A stretch of 7,406 nt of DNA from contig CALNCF010000154.1 in assembly GCA_937875035.1 (NCBI GenBank), positions 1 to 7,406 on the forward strand, in the 5' to 3' direction. Shown piece after piece: positions 1 through 7,126 of this stretch; position 1 is the first letter of the stretch; each line of letters begins with the position of its first letter. Below the pieces are notes generated by a model that was not told the origin of the DNA, did not search any database, and saw only the letters and a list, made by a program, of their open reading frames with translations. This DNA comes from an uncultured Sphingobacteriaceae bacterium. GTDB taxonomy: Bacteria > Bacteroidota > Bacteroidia > Sphingobacteriales > Sphingobacteriaceae. The position numbers and the translations under genes were made by a program.

Positions 1-1
1 C

Positions 2-145
2 ACTTCCGGGTATGTGCACGACTGCGACTCCGCAGCCGAAAGCCATGGCAATAATCACCTGAAAAACCTTGATCTGAAGATGGAAGCCAAACGTAAGATC
101 ACGATCGACCCGGAGTGTTGCTGTGTAGTACCGCAACATCTGTAA
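2..145 (+). CDS. Possible C-terminal tail of a plus-strand gene cut by the window edge (unrecognised)
   Basis: An open plus-strand frame enters from the left edge and stops with TAA at 143-145, giving 47 residues that end CCCVVPQHL. Its codons (many CTG, AAG, ATC, GAC, GCC) resemble those of the confident genes nearby. It would converge on the minus-strand hydrolase gene, leaving a 36-bp gap with no visible terminator hairpin. I recognise no domain; a run of three cysteines near the end is the only distinctive trait. The opposite strand is also open over the same stretch (from an ATG at 139 to the edge, with a hydrophobic segment), so the coding strand is not settled. This is a weak call resting mainly on codon choice. 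Confidence 0.3.
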   Translation, partial: TSGYVHDCDSAAESHGNNHLKNLDLKMEAKRKITIDPECCCVVPQHL

Positions 146-181
146 TGCTTATTTTCCTATACATCGGGGATATCCTCCTTA

Positions 182-943
182 TCATATGACCAGCTTCAGC
201 CCGTCGTACGCGATGCGTACATTCGGCGGCAGCTCTTGCTCCACCTGCTCATGAAGGCCCATCTGGTGACTCAGGTGCGTGAGGTAGGTTGTTTCCGCAT
301 CGATCTCCTGCGCAAGCGCCACGGCTTCCTGCAGGGTGAGGTGTGAAATATGGGCTTCCTTACGAAGCGCGTTCAATACCAATACTTTGGAGCCCCTCGC
401 TTTTTCTTTTTCTTCTTCGGAAATGGTCTTCGCGTCGGTGATATAGGTAAAGTCGCCGATACGGAACCCGTATACCGGCAGGCGGTAATGCATCACGCGA
501 AGCGGGAGTATATCGATCCCCTGCACGTGAAAGGACTCGTTCCCGATCTCGTGCAGTACCACCCGGGGCAGGCCTGGGTAATCGAGGCCGGAGAACACGT
601 ACGAAAATTCGTTGCGCAGGGCATTCTGCACACGCGCTTCCGCGTACACATCTATTTCCCGGTCGTGCTTAAAGTTAAAGGCGCGGATATCATCCATGCC
701 CGCGATATGATCTTTGTGTTCGTGGGTGAAGAGCAGGGCATCGAGCTGCTTCACATGCTCGCGAAGCATCTGGTAACGGAAATCGGGACCGGAATCGATC
801 ACGATCACCTTACCCTTCCATTCCACCATTACCGATGTACGCAAACGGTTATTCCGGGTATCAGGAGAAGTGCAGACCTCGCAATCGCATGCGATAACGG
901 GAATGCCCTGTGAAGTTCCTGTACCTAAGAATGTAATGTTCAC
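182..943 (-). CDS. MBL-fold metallo-hydrolase, PhnP-like (COG1235 type)
   Basis: This 253-residue protein is a complete metallo-beta-lactamase-fold hydrolase of the PhnP-like group, whose characterised members are metal-dependent phosphodiesterases (PhnP opens phosphoribosyl cyclic phosphate). The N-terminal strand FLGTGTSQG is followed by a C-x-C-x2-C cluster (C19, C21, C24), which in PhnP binds a structural zinc. The main metal motif HEHKDH lies at 74-79, followed by GMDDIR as in this group. Further likely ligands are H152, D170 and H223 in THLSH. No signal peptide or membrane segment is seen, so it is probably cytoplasmic. The start is GTG at 943-941; it overlaps the TGA of the upstream small gene as GTGA, which suggests coupled translation, and no later start would keep the first strand. 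The exact substrate cannot be read from sequence; phosphonate use is not implied, since no phn genes are nearby. Confidence 0.9.
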   Translation of the reverse strand: MNITFLGTGTSQGIPVIACDCEVCTSPDTRNNRLRTSVMVEWKGKVIVIDSGPDFRYQMLREHVKQLDALLFTHEHKDHIAGMDDIRAFNFKHDREIDVYAEARVQNALRNEFSYVFSGLDYPGLPRVVLHEIGNESFHVQGIDILPLRVMHYRLPVYGFRIGDFTYITDAKTISEEEKEKARGSKVLVLNALRKEAHISHLTLQEAVALAQEIDAETTYLTHLSHQMGLHEQVEQELPPNVRIAYDGLKLVI

Positions 944-1212
944 GAATCTGTTTTCTGTTGTTTAAGGGATGAATATAATTTCAGCATTGGTTCGCTGAGC
1001 ACCGAAGGGTCGGCATCGATGGAATTCAGGATCTCGAGCAGGGAGTTAATCCGCACATCGATCGTGGCGAATTTATTGGCTACGATCACCTTGGAAGCAA
1101 GCAGGATACAGGAGCCCGGCTTAAAATTGCCCTTCTCATAGCGCACCTTGTAACCCAGCTCATGAAAAAGCTCCTCCAGCTTATCGAGGGAATGTTGCGT
1201 CGGTTTTAACAT
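940..1212 (-). CDS. Conserved small protein of unknown function (90 aa)
   Basis: This is a complete 90-residue gene beginning MLKPTQHSL. It is supported by a good ribosome binding site six bases ahead of its ATG, by typical codon use, and by a 4-bp stop/start overlap with the downstream MBL hydrolase. I do not recognise a named domain. It resembles a short uncharacterised Bacteroidota protein with a helix-turn-strand opening (LEELFHELGYKVRYEKGNF), a central strand pair around CILLASKVIVANKF, and a helical end. No signal peptide or transmembrane helix is present, so it is probably cytosolic. Spacing and overlap suggest production together with the hydrolase; a functional link (partner, regulator or substrate-related) is only inference. 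A candidate promoter lies directly upstream, so the pair may form its own transcription unit. Confidence 0.8.
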   Translation of the reverse strand: MLKPTQHSLDKLEELFHELGYKVRYEKGNFKPGSCILLASKVIVANKFATIDVRINSLLEILNSIDADPSVLSEPMLKLYSSLKQQKTDS

Positions 1213-1218
1213 GCGTAT

Positions 1219-1224
1219 CTCCTT
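1219..1224 (-). promoter_or_regulatory. Ribosome binding site for the 90-aa gene
   Basis: The minus strand reads AAGGAG six bases before the ATG at 1212-1210, near-ideal spacing. Clear Shine-Dalgarno sites are uncommon in Bacteroidota, and the ftsK, lolA, mpl and transporter starts here lack one, so this site supports the start choice. Confidence 0.65.
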
Positions 1225-1239
1225 GTTCCGTTCATCTTA

Positions 1240-1271
1240 CAAAAACTAAATATCTTTTATTCGGGCAGCAA
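1240..1271 (-). promoter_or_regulatory. Candidate promoter for the small protein / MBL hydrolase pair
   Basis: On the minus strand TTG (1271-1269) is followed after 20 bases by TAGTTTTTG (1248-1240). This resembles the Bacteroidota sigma-ABfr promoter (TTG at -33, TAnnTTTG at -7), with one extra T in the -7 element. It lies between the transporter stop (1293) and the 90-aa gene and would leave a leader of roughly 20-25 bases. No terminator hairpin follows the transporter gene, so read-through is also possible. Confidence 0.35.
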
Positions 1272-1292
1272 TTACAACTATTGTGAATAAGT

Positions 1293-2219
1293 TTAACCCT
1301 TTGTTAACACTCCCGGGGCACCCGAACGCTTCAGCCGGAGATTCATCATGGCCACGGCAGAAAGGATGATCGCGATGCCGAGCCACTGGTATCCGTTGAC
1401 CCTTTCGTGCAACAGGAAATGCGCCATGAGCACCGATACCGGGATCTCCATGGAAGCAATGATCGTTCCGATGCCTACACCGGTGAGGGGCATGCCTGAA
1501 GTAAAGAGCAGGGGCGGCAATACCGTACCGAACACGGCCAGTAACAGCCCTGATCTCCATACAGTATAATCGAATTTGACCATGAGCTGCGGAAAGGACA
1601 CCAGCAGCACCACTATGGTTCCTCCGCAGAGCAAGAGGAAGCTGCGCTTCAGGGCAGGAATGTGCTGCGCGATGCGCCCGGAGCTGTACATGGATGCCGT
1701 AAAGGCTGCCGCGGCCAGCATCCCCCAGGCCAGGCCCGTAAGATTCAGCTCATGCCAGGCATAAAATACATTGGTCGCCAGCAGCGTGCCCGCCCAGATA
1801 CTGATACAGGCGATCCATTTTACCGGTGATGGCCACTCACGGTGCAGCAGCGCTTCGAGGAACACTCCCATCCATACACTTTGCATCAGCAATACGATGG
1901 CTATGGAAACCGGTATAGAGCGCACCGAGAAATAATAAAAAGTACTGGTAAGACCCAGCGAGCTGCCAGCCAGGATCAGCTTGTATACTGCACCGGCCCT
2001 GCCCTGCTTCTGTGCCGCAGAGGCCGCCGCACGGCGATCCTTACCCTGCAGCAGGTTCAGCAGGCCGAGAATAAGCAGGCCAATGCTGAATTGAGCCGTG
2101 GTCACTTCGGCGGTTGTGTACCCTTGCAGGTAGGCCATCTTCACAAAGGTAGCGAGGATGCCATAGCTGCAGGCTCCTAAGGTGACCAGTAATATTCCTC
2201 TGAATAGTTGTTTGTCCAT
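1293..2219 (-). CDS. EamA-family (DMT superfamily) transporter
   Basis: This 308-residue integral inner-membrane protein has the usual length and pattern of the 10-helix drug/metabolite transporter superfamily, built from two EamA repeats. Repeat one covers roughly residues 7-150 and contains the signature YYFSVRSIPVSIAIVLLMQS (95-114), then HRE at 126-128. Repeat two covers roughly 160-293 with GMPLTGVGIGTIIASMEIP (242-260), the family-typical glutamate at 258, and HER at 271-273. The loop at 60-78 and the C-terminal tail (296-308) are basic, consistent with cytoplasmic positions. Family members export or import small metabolites such as amino acids, nucleosides or toxic compounds; the substrate cannot be told from sequence. 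The gene stands apart, 188 bp downstream of lolA and behind a probable terminator, so it is likely transcribed separately, though I see no clean promoter. The ATG at 2219-2217 has no Shine-Dalgarno. Confidence 0.9.
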   Translation of the reverse strand: MDKQLFRGILLVTLGACSYGILATFVKMAYLQGYTTAEVTTAQFSIGLLILGLLNLLQGKDRRAAASAAQKQGRAGAVYKLILAGSSLGLTSTFYYFSVRSIPVSIAIVLLMQSVWMGVFLEALLHREWPSPVKWIACISIWAGTLLATNVFYAWHELNLTGLAWGMLAAAAFTASMYSSGRIAQHIPALKRSFLLLCGGTIVVLLVSFPQLMVKFDYTVWRSGLLLAVFGTVLPPLLFTSGMPLTGVGIGTIIASMEIPVSVLMAHFLLHERVNGYQWLGIAIILSAVAMMNLRLKRSGAPGVLTKG

Positions 2220-2358
2220 GTATTAGATCAAAAGGGGCAAAAATCGGATTATCCTGCCCAGAAATAATATCACTCGGTTCACCGGTGACAGGCAACACCG
2301 CCAGGCCTGAAATGTTCGGGTAAGCCTGTTCTTCCTTCCTGGCTTTCCTGTAAAGAAA
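2220..2358. other. Intergenic region upstream of the transporter gene
   Basis: This is the part of the 188-bp lolA-transporter gap that lies between the transporter start and the terminator stem. It must carry any promoter of the transporter gene. A near match to the Bacteroidota -7 element (TATTTCTG on the minus strand) has no TTG at the proper distance, so I do not call a promoter. A 10-bp palindrome TCACCGGTGA at 2279-2288 is present but is expected by chance in a window this size. Confidence 0.4.
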
Positions 2359-2386
2359 CAACCCGGAGCTGAAGGGCGCCGGGTTG
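2350..2386 (-). terminator. Probable intrinsic terminator of the ftsK-lolA transcript
   Basis: On the minus strand, 21 bases after the lolA stop, CAACCCGG (2386-2379) and CCGGGTTG (2366-2359) form a perfect 8-bp stem closing a 12-base loop. It is followed by the T-rich tract TTTCTTTA. This is the expected shape and position for a rho-independent terminator ending the ftsK-lolA unit. The plus-strand side is less T-rich, so it probably works in one direction. Confidence 0.7.
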
Positions 2387-2407
2387 CGAAACAATGTATC
2401 TTTTCTC

Positions 2408-3052
2408 TTAGCGAAGGTCTACGACTTCAATGCCCGGGTATTTTTTGGCATCGAAGCCAAAGGTGGCATCCGTTACAGGCGGGTTCGCGGTAAAGCCTTT
2501 GATAGCATAGGTATACTTGCTTCCGCTCTTATCGAAGATGGTCGCGCTGATGATCTGCTTAGCCACTTTGTCGATGGTGAGCATCACCTTGAAAAAGTCT
2601 TTCTTCTTATCCACAGGTGTCAGCTCGATGATCTGCTGTACCTTACCGGCCACGGTCTTCTCGGCATTGAACTTATAGAGGAAGCCCTTTTCGTACATGG
2701 TGAAGATCTCCGATGGCTTGATCTCATCGGCAGAAGGGTCTACCGAATTTACCTGCACTTCGTTGTTGTCTTTGGAGTAGGTCCAGATGGTCTTTCCATC
2801 CGAGATCACCTCTTGCCCGGCGATCAGCAGCTTGTATTTATTGCCTTTCAGGAGGATGGTTCCGCCCTGCGTTTCTTTCGATTTTGCCTGTGCATTCTCC
2901 AGCGTATACGAGAAATCAGCCTTGATGGAGGTGTATGATTTGTATTTGGCGCTGACGGATTTCAGGATGTCCTGCGCCTTTTTATCTACCTGCGCGAAAC
3001 AGGTACCGGCCAATAAGGTACCGGCCAGGACCAATGATGCTATCTTATTCAT
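2408..3052 (-). CDS. lolA: Outer-membrane lipoprotein carrier protein LolA
   Basis: LolA is the periplasmic chaperone that takes lipoproteins released from the inner membrane by the Lol ABC transporter to the outer membrane. The 214-residue protein begins with a clear Sec signal peptide (lysine at 3, hydrophobic 5-17, likely cleavage after TCFA at 20). The residue before the cysteine at 18 is threonine, so a lipobox is unlikely. The mature part has the LolA half-barrel features: KADFSYT near 45-50, GGTILLKGNKYKL near 63-75, the hallmark VISDGKTIWTYSKDNNEVQV at 82-101, and the Bacteroidota-style ending PGIEVVDLR. The ATG lies inside the end of ftsK (8-bp overlap, ATGAATAA), implying one transcript and coupled translation; ftsK-lolA adjacency is also familiar in other Gram-negatives. 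A probable terminator follows. No lolB is seen here; Bacteroidota generally lack a recognisable one. Confidence 0.93.
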   Translation of the reverse strand: MNKIASLVLAGTLLAGTCFAQVDKKAQDILKSVSAKYKSYTSIKADFSYTLENAQAKSKETQGGTILLKGNKYKLLIAGQEVISDGKTIWTYSKDNNEVQVNSVDPSADEIKPSEIFTMYEKGFLYKFNAEKTVAGKVQQIIELTPVDKKKDFFKVMLTIDKVAKQIISATIFDKSGSKYTYAIKGFTANPPVTDATFGFDAKKYPGIEVVDLR

Positions 3053-5768
3053 ATTCTTTATTGTTCAAACTGTTGAGATGCTGCTCTAACGCATATTCAT
3101 CTTTAATTAGTACCTCGCGGGCCTTAGAGCCCTCAAAAGGACCCACAATACCGCTGGCTTCGAGCTGGTCGATGATCCTTCCGGCACGGTTGTAGCCCAG
3201 CTTCATCTTACGCTGGATGAGCGATGTGGAACCCTGCTGGTGCGTTACGATCAGCCGTGCAGCTTCATCGAACAGGCTGTCGCGCTCGTTGATATTAAAG
3301 TCTTTCGGACCACTGCCCTCGCCGTTCTCATCCACGTATTCCGGGAGGATATGAGCGCTGGCATAGCCACGCTGCGCGCCGATAAACTCGGTGATTTTCT
3401 CTACTTCGGGGGTATCCACAAAGGCACACTGTACACGAATAATATCACTTCCGGTAGAAAGCAGCATATCCCCGCGGCCGATCAGCTGCTCCGCCCCGCC
3501 TGCATCGAGAATGGTGCGGGAGTCGATCTTCGAGCTCACCCTGAAAGCCAGTCGTCCGGGGAAGTTGGCCTTGATCGTACCCGTGATCACATTCACCGAA
3601 GGACGCTGCGTAGCGATCACCAGGTGAATACCAATGGCACGGGCCAGCTGGGCCAGGCGGGCGATCGGTGTTTCGATCTCTTTTCCGGCAGTCATCATCA
3701 GGTCGGCAAACTCATCGATCACCAGCACGATATACGGCAGGTAACGGTGCCCCTCGTTCGGGTTCAGCCGGCGCGAGATAAATTTCGCGTTGTATTCCTT
3801 GATATTTCTTACATGCGCATCCTTGAGCAGATCATAACGCTGATCCATCTCGATACACAGGGAATTCAGGGTGTGGATCACCTTCTTGGTATCGGTGATG
3901 ATGGCATCGCCCTCACCCGGCAGCTTGGCCAGGAAATGGCGCTCGATCTTGCGGAAGAGCGTGAGCTCTACCTTCTTCGGATCGACCATCACGAACTTGA
4001 TCTGCGAAGGGTGTTTCTTATATAAGAGGGATACCAACAGGGCATTAATCCCTACCGACTTACCCTGACCGGTAGCCCCGGCCATCAGTAAATGGGGCAT
4101 CTTGGCCAGGTCGGTTACATATACTTCATTGGAGATCGTCTTACCGAGGGCGATCGGCAGATCCATCTGCGCGGTCTGGTATTTTTCGGAAGCCATCACC
4201 GAACGCATGGAAACCATTTCCGGGTTCTGGTTCGGCACCTCGATACCGATGGTTCCCTTACCCGGGATCGGCGCGATGATCCGGATCCCTAAGGCAGATA
4301 AGCTCAGGGCAATATCGTCTTCGAGGTTCTTGATCTTCGAGATCCTCACCCCCGCTGCCGGCACGATCTCGTACAGGGTTACTGTCGGACCAATGGTCGC
4401 CTTGATCTTGGCGATGTCGATGTTATAATGACCGAGCGTTTCCACGATCCGGTTCTTGTTGCGCTCCAGCTCTTCGGTGTTGACCGAGATCTTGGAGCTG
4501 CCGTAATTTTCAAGTAATTCAAGCGGAGGATACTGGTAGGTCGACAGGTCGAGGGTCGGGTCGAACTCTCCGAACTCCTTTACAAGGTCTGCCGCCGTTA
4601 CTTCTCCCGGGGTAGTATCTACCGAGCGTTCTTCATTAACAGGCGCTGTTTCGAAGGGTACGCTTTCTTCAGGAGCCGTTACTTCCATCTCCATAGGCTC
4701 TTCTGCCGGAGACAATGCTTCCAGCTCAACCGAATAGCCTTCATTTTCCGAAGGTTCGGCAATAGGGTCTGGTGTTCTTTCCAGGCTCAGCTCCGAAGCG
4801 ATCAGGGGTGCTGCTTCCGGGGCATGCGTCGCAGGTTCTTCTGCTGTCGTGATTTCCTCTGCTACTTCTTCCGGCACAGGATATGCTTTCGTTGCCTCTT
4901 CTGCGCTTTCCGTTTCTTCTTTCATAGAAGGCATCTGGTCGTCGCGCAGGGTCTTGTTAAGCACCGGGAACTCTACCGAGCTCGGACTGGCCTCGTATTC
5001 CGGCCGTTCGATGATCGGCTGGCGGTTATATTCCACAGGGATCAGCTCATCTTCCAGCTCTCCCGCAGGAACCGCGGCAGGCTTTTCTTTTTTCCCTGAA
5101 ACCGGCGATCTGAAATCGATGTTATAGGCGATCACCAGGCAAGATAAGCCGGCAAATGCCAGCAATCCGCCGGTACCGGTCTTGCCCAGCACAGTGCTCA
5201 GCCAGGCATTCGCCTGCAAGCCATAGGCTCCGGCTAAATAATAAAGATCGGTGGAAGTAAAGCTCAGTATAAAGCCAATGGTTACCGAAGTGAACACCAG
5301 CAGGAATAAGGCATAAGCCAATGCATTGCTGATCTTCATTAAAGAAACCCGGAACAGCGTACGGTAGCCGATCAGGAAGAATACAAATACAAAAATGAAG
5401 GAGGCTACGCCAAAGCCCTTGTGAATAAACACCTGCGACAACATGGCGCCTGCAATGCCGAGCCAGTTCTCTACCTTATTCTCGGAGGCATGCAGCATGA
5501 TAGACGGGTTCGTATCCCCTACTACGCTCTGGTCTGCCCTCCAGGTAAAGAGAAAAGAGGTGAAACAAAAGCTCACGAACAACAACAGGAACAGGCCCAG
5601 GATCTTTAAGAAACGGGCATCATTCCAGAAGCGGTCCTGGTTATTATTTTTACGGGCGGGCTTCTCCTTCGGCGCTTGCTTTTCTTTCGGCTTTCCCGCC
5701 TGAGAAATCTTTTCCTTCGGAGCCTCTTCTTCCCGGGGTTGTTCGTTTGATCTTAATTTGTTAGCCAT
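3045..5768 (-). CDS. ftsK: DNA translocase FtsK (FtsK/SpoIIIE family)
   Basis: FtsK is the septum-anchored, ATP-driven DNA pump that clears chromosome ends from the closing division site and promotes dimer resolution. The 907-residue protein is full length. Residues 1-45 are a charged, lysine/glutamate-rich cytoplasmic leader. Four membrane helices lie at about 53-74, 102-138 (one long or two short stretches), 147-170 and 198-216. A Glu/Pro/Ala/Thr-rich acidic linker spans about 225-410. The motor follows: alpha domain from about 415, Walker A GATGQGKS at 564-571 (K570), MVDPKKVEL at 594-602, Walker B YIVLVIDEF at 679-687 (D685, E686), then ATQRPSVNVITG and the GGAEQLIGRGDML stretch. The winged-helix gamma domain, which reads DNA orientation sequences, runs from about 832 to 890 (LIQRKMKLGYNRAGRIIDQLE). 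No catalytic residue is missing. A perfect -7 promoter element sits 17 bases ahead of the ATG; lolA overlaps its 3' end. Confidence 0.96.
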   Translation of the reverse strand: MANKLRSNEQPREEEAPKEKISQAGKPKEKQAPKEKPARKNNNQDRFWNDARFLKILGLFLLLFVSFCFTSFLFTWRADQSVVGDTNPSIMLHASENKVENWLGIAGAMLSQVFIHKGFGVASFIFVFVFFLIGYRTLFRVSLMKISNALAYALFLLVFTSVTIGFILSFTSTDLYYLAGAYGLQANAWLSTVLGKTGTGGLLAFAGLSCLVIAYNIDFRSPVSGKKEKPAAVPAGELEDELIPVEYNRQPIIERPEYEASPSSVEFPVLNKTLRDDQMPSMKEETESAEEATKAYPVPEEVAEEITTAEEPATHAPEAAPLIASELSLERTPDPIAEPSENEGYSVELEALSPAEEPMEMEVTAPEESVPFETAPVNEERSVDTTPGEVTAADLVKEFGEFDPTLDLSTYQYPPLELLENYGSSKISVNTEELERNKNRIVETLGHYNIDIAKIKATIGPTVTLYEIVPAAGVRISKIKNLEDDIALSLSALGIRIIAPIPGKGTIGIEVPNQNPEMVSMRSVMASEKYQTAQMDLPIALGKTISNEVYVTDLAKMPHLLMAGATGQGKSVGINALLVSLLYKKHPSQIKFVMVDPKKVELTLFRKIERHFLAKLPGEGDAIITDTKKVIHTLNSLCIEMDQRYDLLKDAHVRNIKEYNAKFISRRLNPNEGHRYLPYIVLVIDEFADLMMTAGKEIETPIARLAQLARAIGIHLVIATQRPSVNVITGTIKANFPGRLAFRVSSKIDSRTILDAGGAEQLIGRGDMLLSTGSDIIRVQCAFVDTPEVEKITEFIGAQRGYASAHILPEYVDENGEGSGPKDFNINERDSLFDEAARLIVTHQQGSTSLIQRKMKLGYNRAGRIIDQLEASGIVGPFEGSKAREVLIKDEYALEQHLNSLNNKEYE

Positions 5769-5784
5769 TCAGCTTTACTTTTTG

Positions 5785-5792
5785 CAAATATA
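5785..5792 (-). promoter_or_regulatory. Candidate -7 promoter element for ftsK-lolA
   Basis: The minus strand reads TATATTTG, an exact match to the Bacteroidota -7 consensus TAnnTTTG, 16 bases before the ftsK ATG, which implies a very short leader. No TTG is found at the usual -33 position, so the match is only half of the promoter. It lies in the 83-bp gap between mpl and ftsK, which has no convincing terminator. Confidence 0.5.
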
Positions 5793-5851
5793 TGGGAAAT
5801 GACCTGAATCTTTTACAGGCCCGCAGTCATCCGTCTTCTTCCGGTACATCC

Positions 5852-7118
5852 TTATTCAGCCAGCGATTGCGCCAGAGCCTGGAGGTCTGTGCCATCAAAA
5901 TTCCCGGAGCTCATCATCAGCAAGTTAGCATTTTTCCAATGTTTCTGTTTTAAATACGAAACCATGGCTTCCGAATCGGTATACACCTGCAGGTCGGGAC
6001 GCGCAAAGGCTTTCTTCACCTGCTCCGCGCTGATGGGCTCTAATTTTTTATGTTCGATGGTATGCGGATTGAAATAGACGATCGCTTCATCTGCCGTATC
6101 CATCGAGCCCTTGTATTCGAGCAGGAAATTCTTATCGAGGCTGCTGAACGTGTGCAGCTCCATGCAGGCTACCAATACCCGGTCGGGGAACTGATCCCTG
6201 ACCGCTGCCGTAGTAGCTTTCAGCTTCGAGGGTGAATGCGCAAAATCTTTATACACCGCGAAATATTCTGTCTTCTTCAATACCTCCAACCTGCGCGCGG
6301 CGCCCTTAAAGCTTTGGATCGCCTCAAAGAATGTTTCATCATCCACACCCAGGGCATTACACACCGCCCGGGCCCCGTTCAGGTTCAGGAGATTATGATG
6401 TCCGAAGATTTCCAGGGGATATTCTTTCTGTCCGTATACCAGGGAAGTCTGTCCGTTCCGGGTAAGAGATTCCGGCAAGCCATAGGCCTGCTTCTCCACG
6501 CGACCTTCGGGGTAATGCCTTACCAGGTTGCGCAGCTCTTCATCCTCTTCACAATAGATCACTTTGCCTCCCTCGGTTACCGTATCGAGGAAGATGCGGA
6601 ACTGCTCAAGGTAAGAAGCAAAGGTCGGGAACACATTGATGTGATCCCAGGCGATACCGCTCAGCAGGGCGATATTAGCATGGTATAAATGGAACTTCGG
6701 ACGACGGTCGATCGGCGAGGCCAGGTACTCATCTCCTTCGAGGATGATCACCGGCGCATCAGCGGTCAGCTTCACCATGGTTTCAAAGCCTTCGAGCTGT
6801 GCTCCTACCATGTAATCGAACTCCATGCCCTGCGATTTAAGCACATGCAGGATCATGGAAGTGATCGTGGTCTTGCCGTGGCTTCCGCCGATCACTACGC
6901 GGATCTTGTCTTTCGATTGCTCGTAAATATATTCCGGGTACGAGTATACCTTCAGTCCTAACGCTTGTGCCTTCAACAGCTCCGGGTTGTCCTTGCGCGC
7001 ATGCATGCCAAGGATAACCGCATCCAGCCGATCCGGTTACTTCGTATCCTTTCAGGTGCAGGGCGATAGCGAGGTTGTGCATGGCGCTTCCGCCAACGGC
7101 GATAAAATGTACTCTCAT
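5852..7118 (-). pseudogene. mpl: mpl, UDP-N-acetylmuramate:tripeptide ligase, disrupted by a deletion/frameshift
   Basis: Mpl recycles cell-wall peptide by joining L-Ala-gamma-D-Glu-meso-DAP to UDP-MurNAc with ATP in the cytoplasm. Translation from ATG 7118-7116 gives a perfect family start (MRVHFIAVGGSAMHNLAIAL, through KGYEVTGS, 30 residues), then leaves the family at about 7028. The family resumes in another frame at 7027 with LDAVILGMHARKDNPELL and continues about 391 residues to TAA at 5854-5852. That part is complete: P-loop GGSHGKTTITS, EGDEYLASPIDRRPKFHLYH, AWDHINVFPT, GHHNLLNLNGAR and YKDFAHSPSK. Joined length is about 421 residues against a usual 450 or so. The stretch that normally links VTGS to the LDAVILG-like strand, about 33 residues including a DDE-type UDP-contact segment, is absent. 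A loss of about 100 bp explains both the gap and the frame change. From ATG 7006 a 384-residue product could still be made but would lack the UDP-binding N-terminus. Whether this is real or a sequence error cannot be told. Confidence 0.85.
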
Positions 7119-7126
7119 GAACAGGT

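Noticed and set aside
350..913. 187-codon plus-strand open frame
   Set aside because: It lies entirely antisense to the MBL hydrolase gene, whose metal motifs are intact; its translation shows no domain and looks like a codon-bias shadow.
1260..1295. Hairpin after the transporter stop as a terminator
   Set aside because: Only a weak ACAA/TTGT stem with three-base loop is present, with no G/C-rich stem.
2279..2288. Palindrome TCACCGGTGA about 60 bp upstream of the transporter start, as a possible operator
   Set aside because: A perfect 10-bp palindrome is expected several times by chance in 7.4 kb, and no second copy or regulator gene is nearby.
2041..2394. 117-codon minus-strand open frame running from the lolA terminator into the transporter gene
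   Set aside because: It overlaps the terminator stem and the transporter's N-terminal coding region in another frame, and has no family resemblance.
3240..4025. 261-codon plus-strand open frame
   Set aside because: It is antisense to the highly conserved FtsK motor domain and explained by it.
5805..5821. Inverted repeat CCTG/CAGG in the mpl-ftsK gap as an mpl terminator
   Set aside because: The stem is only four pairs and no T tract follows.
7019..7040. Programmed ribosomal frameshift in mpl
   Set aside because: A frameshift alone would not restore the roughly 33 missing family residues, and no slippery run or downstream structure is evident; a deletion is simpler.
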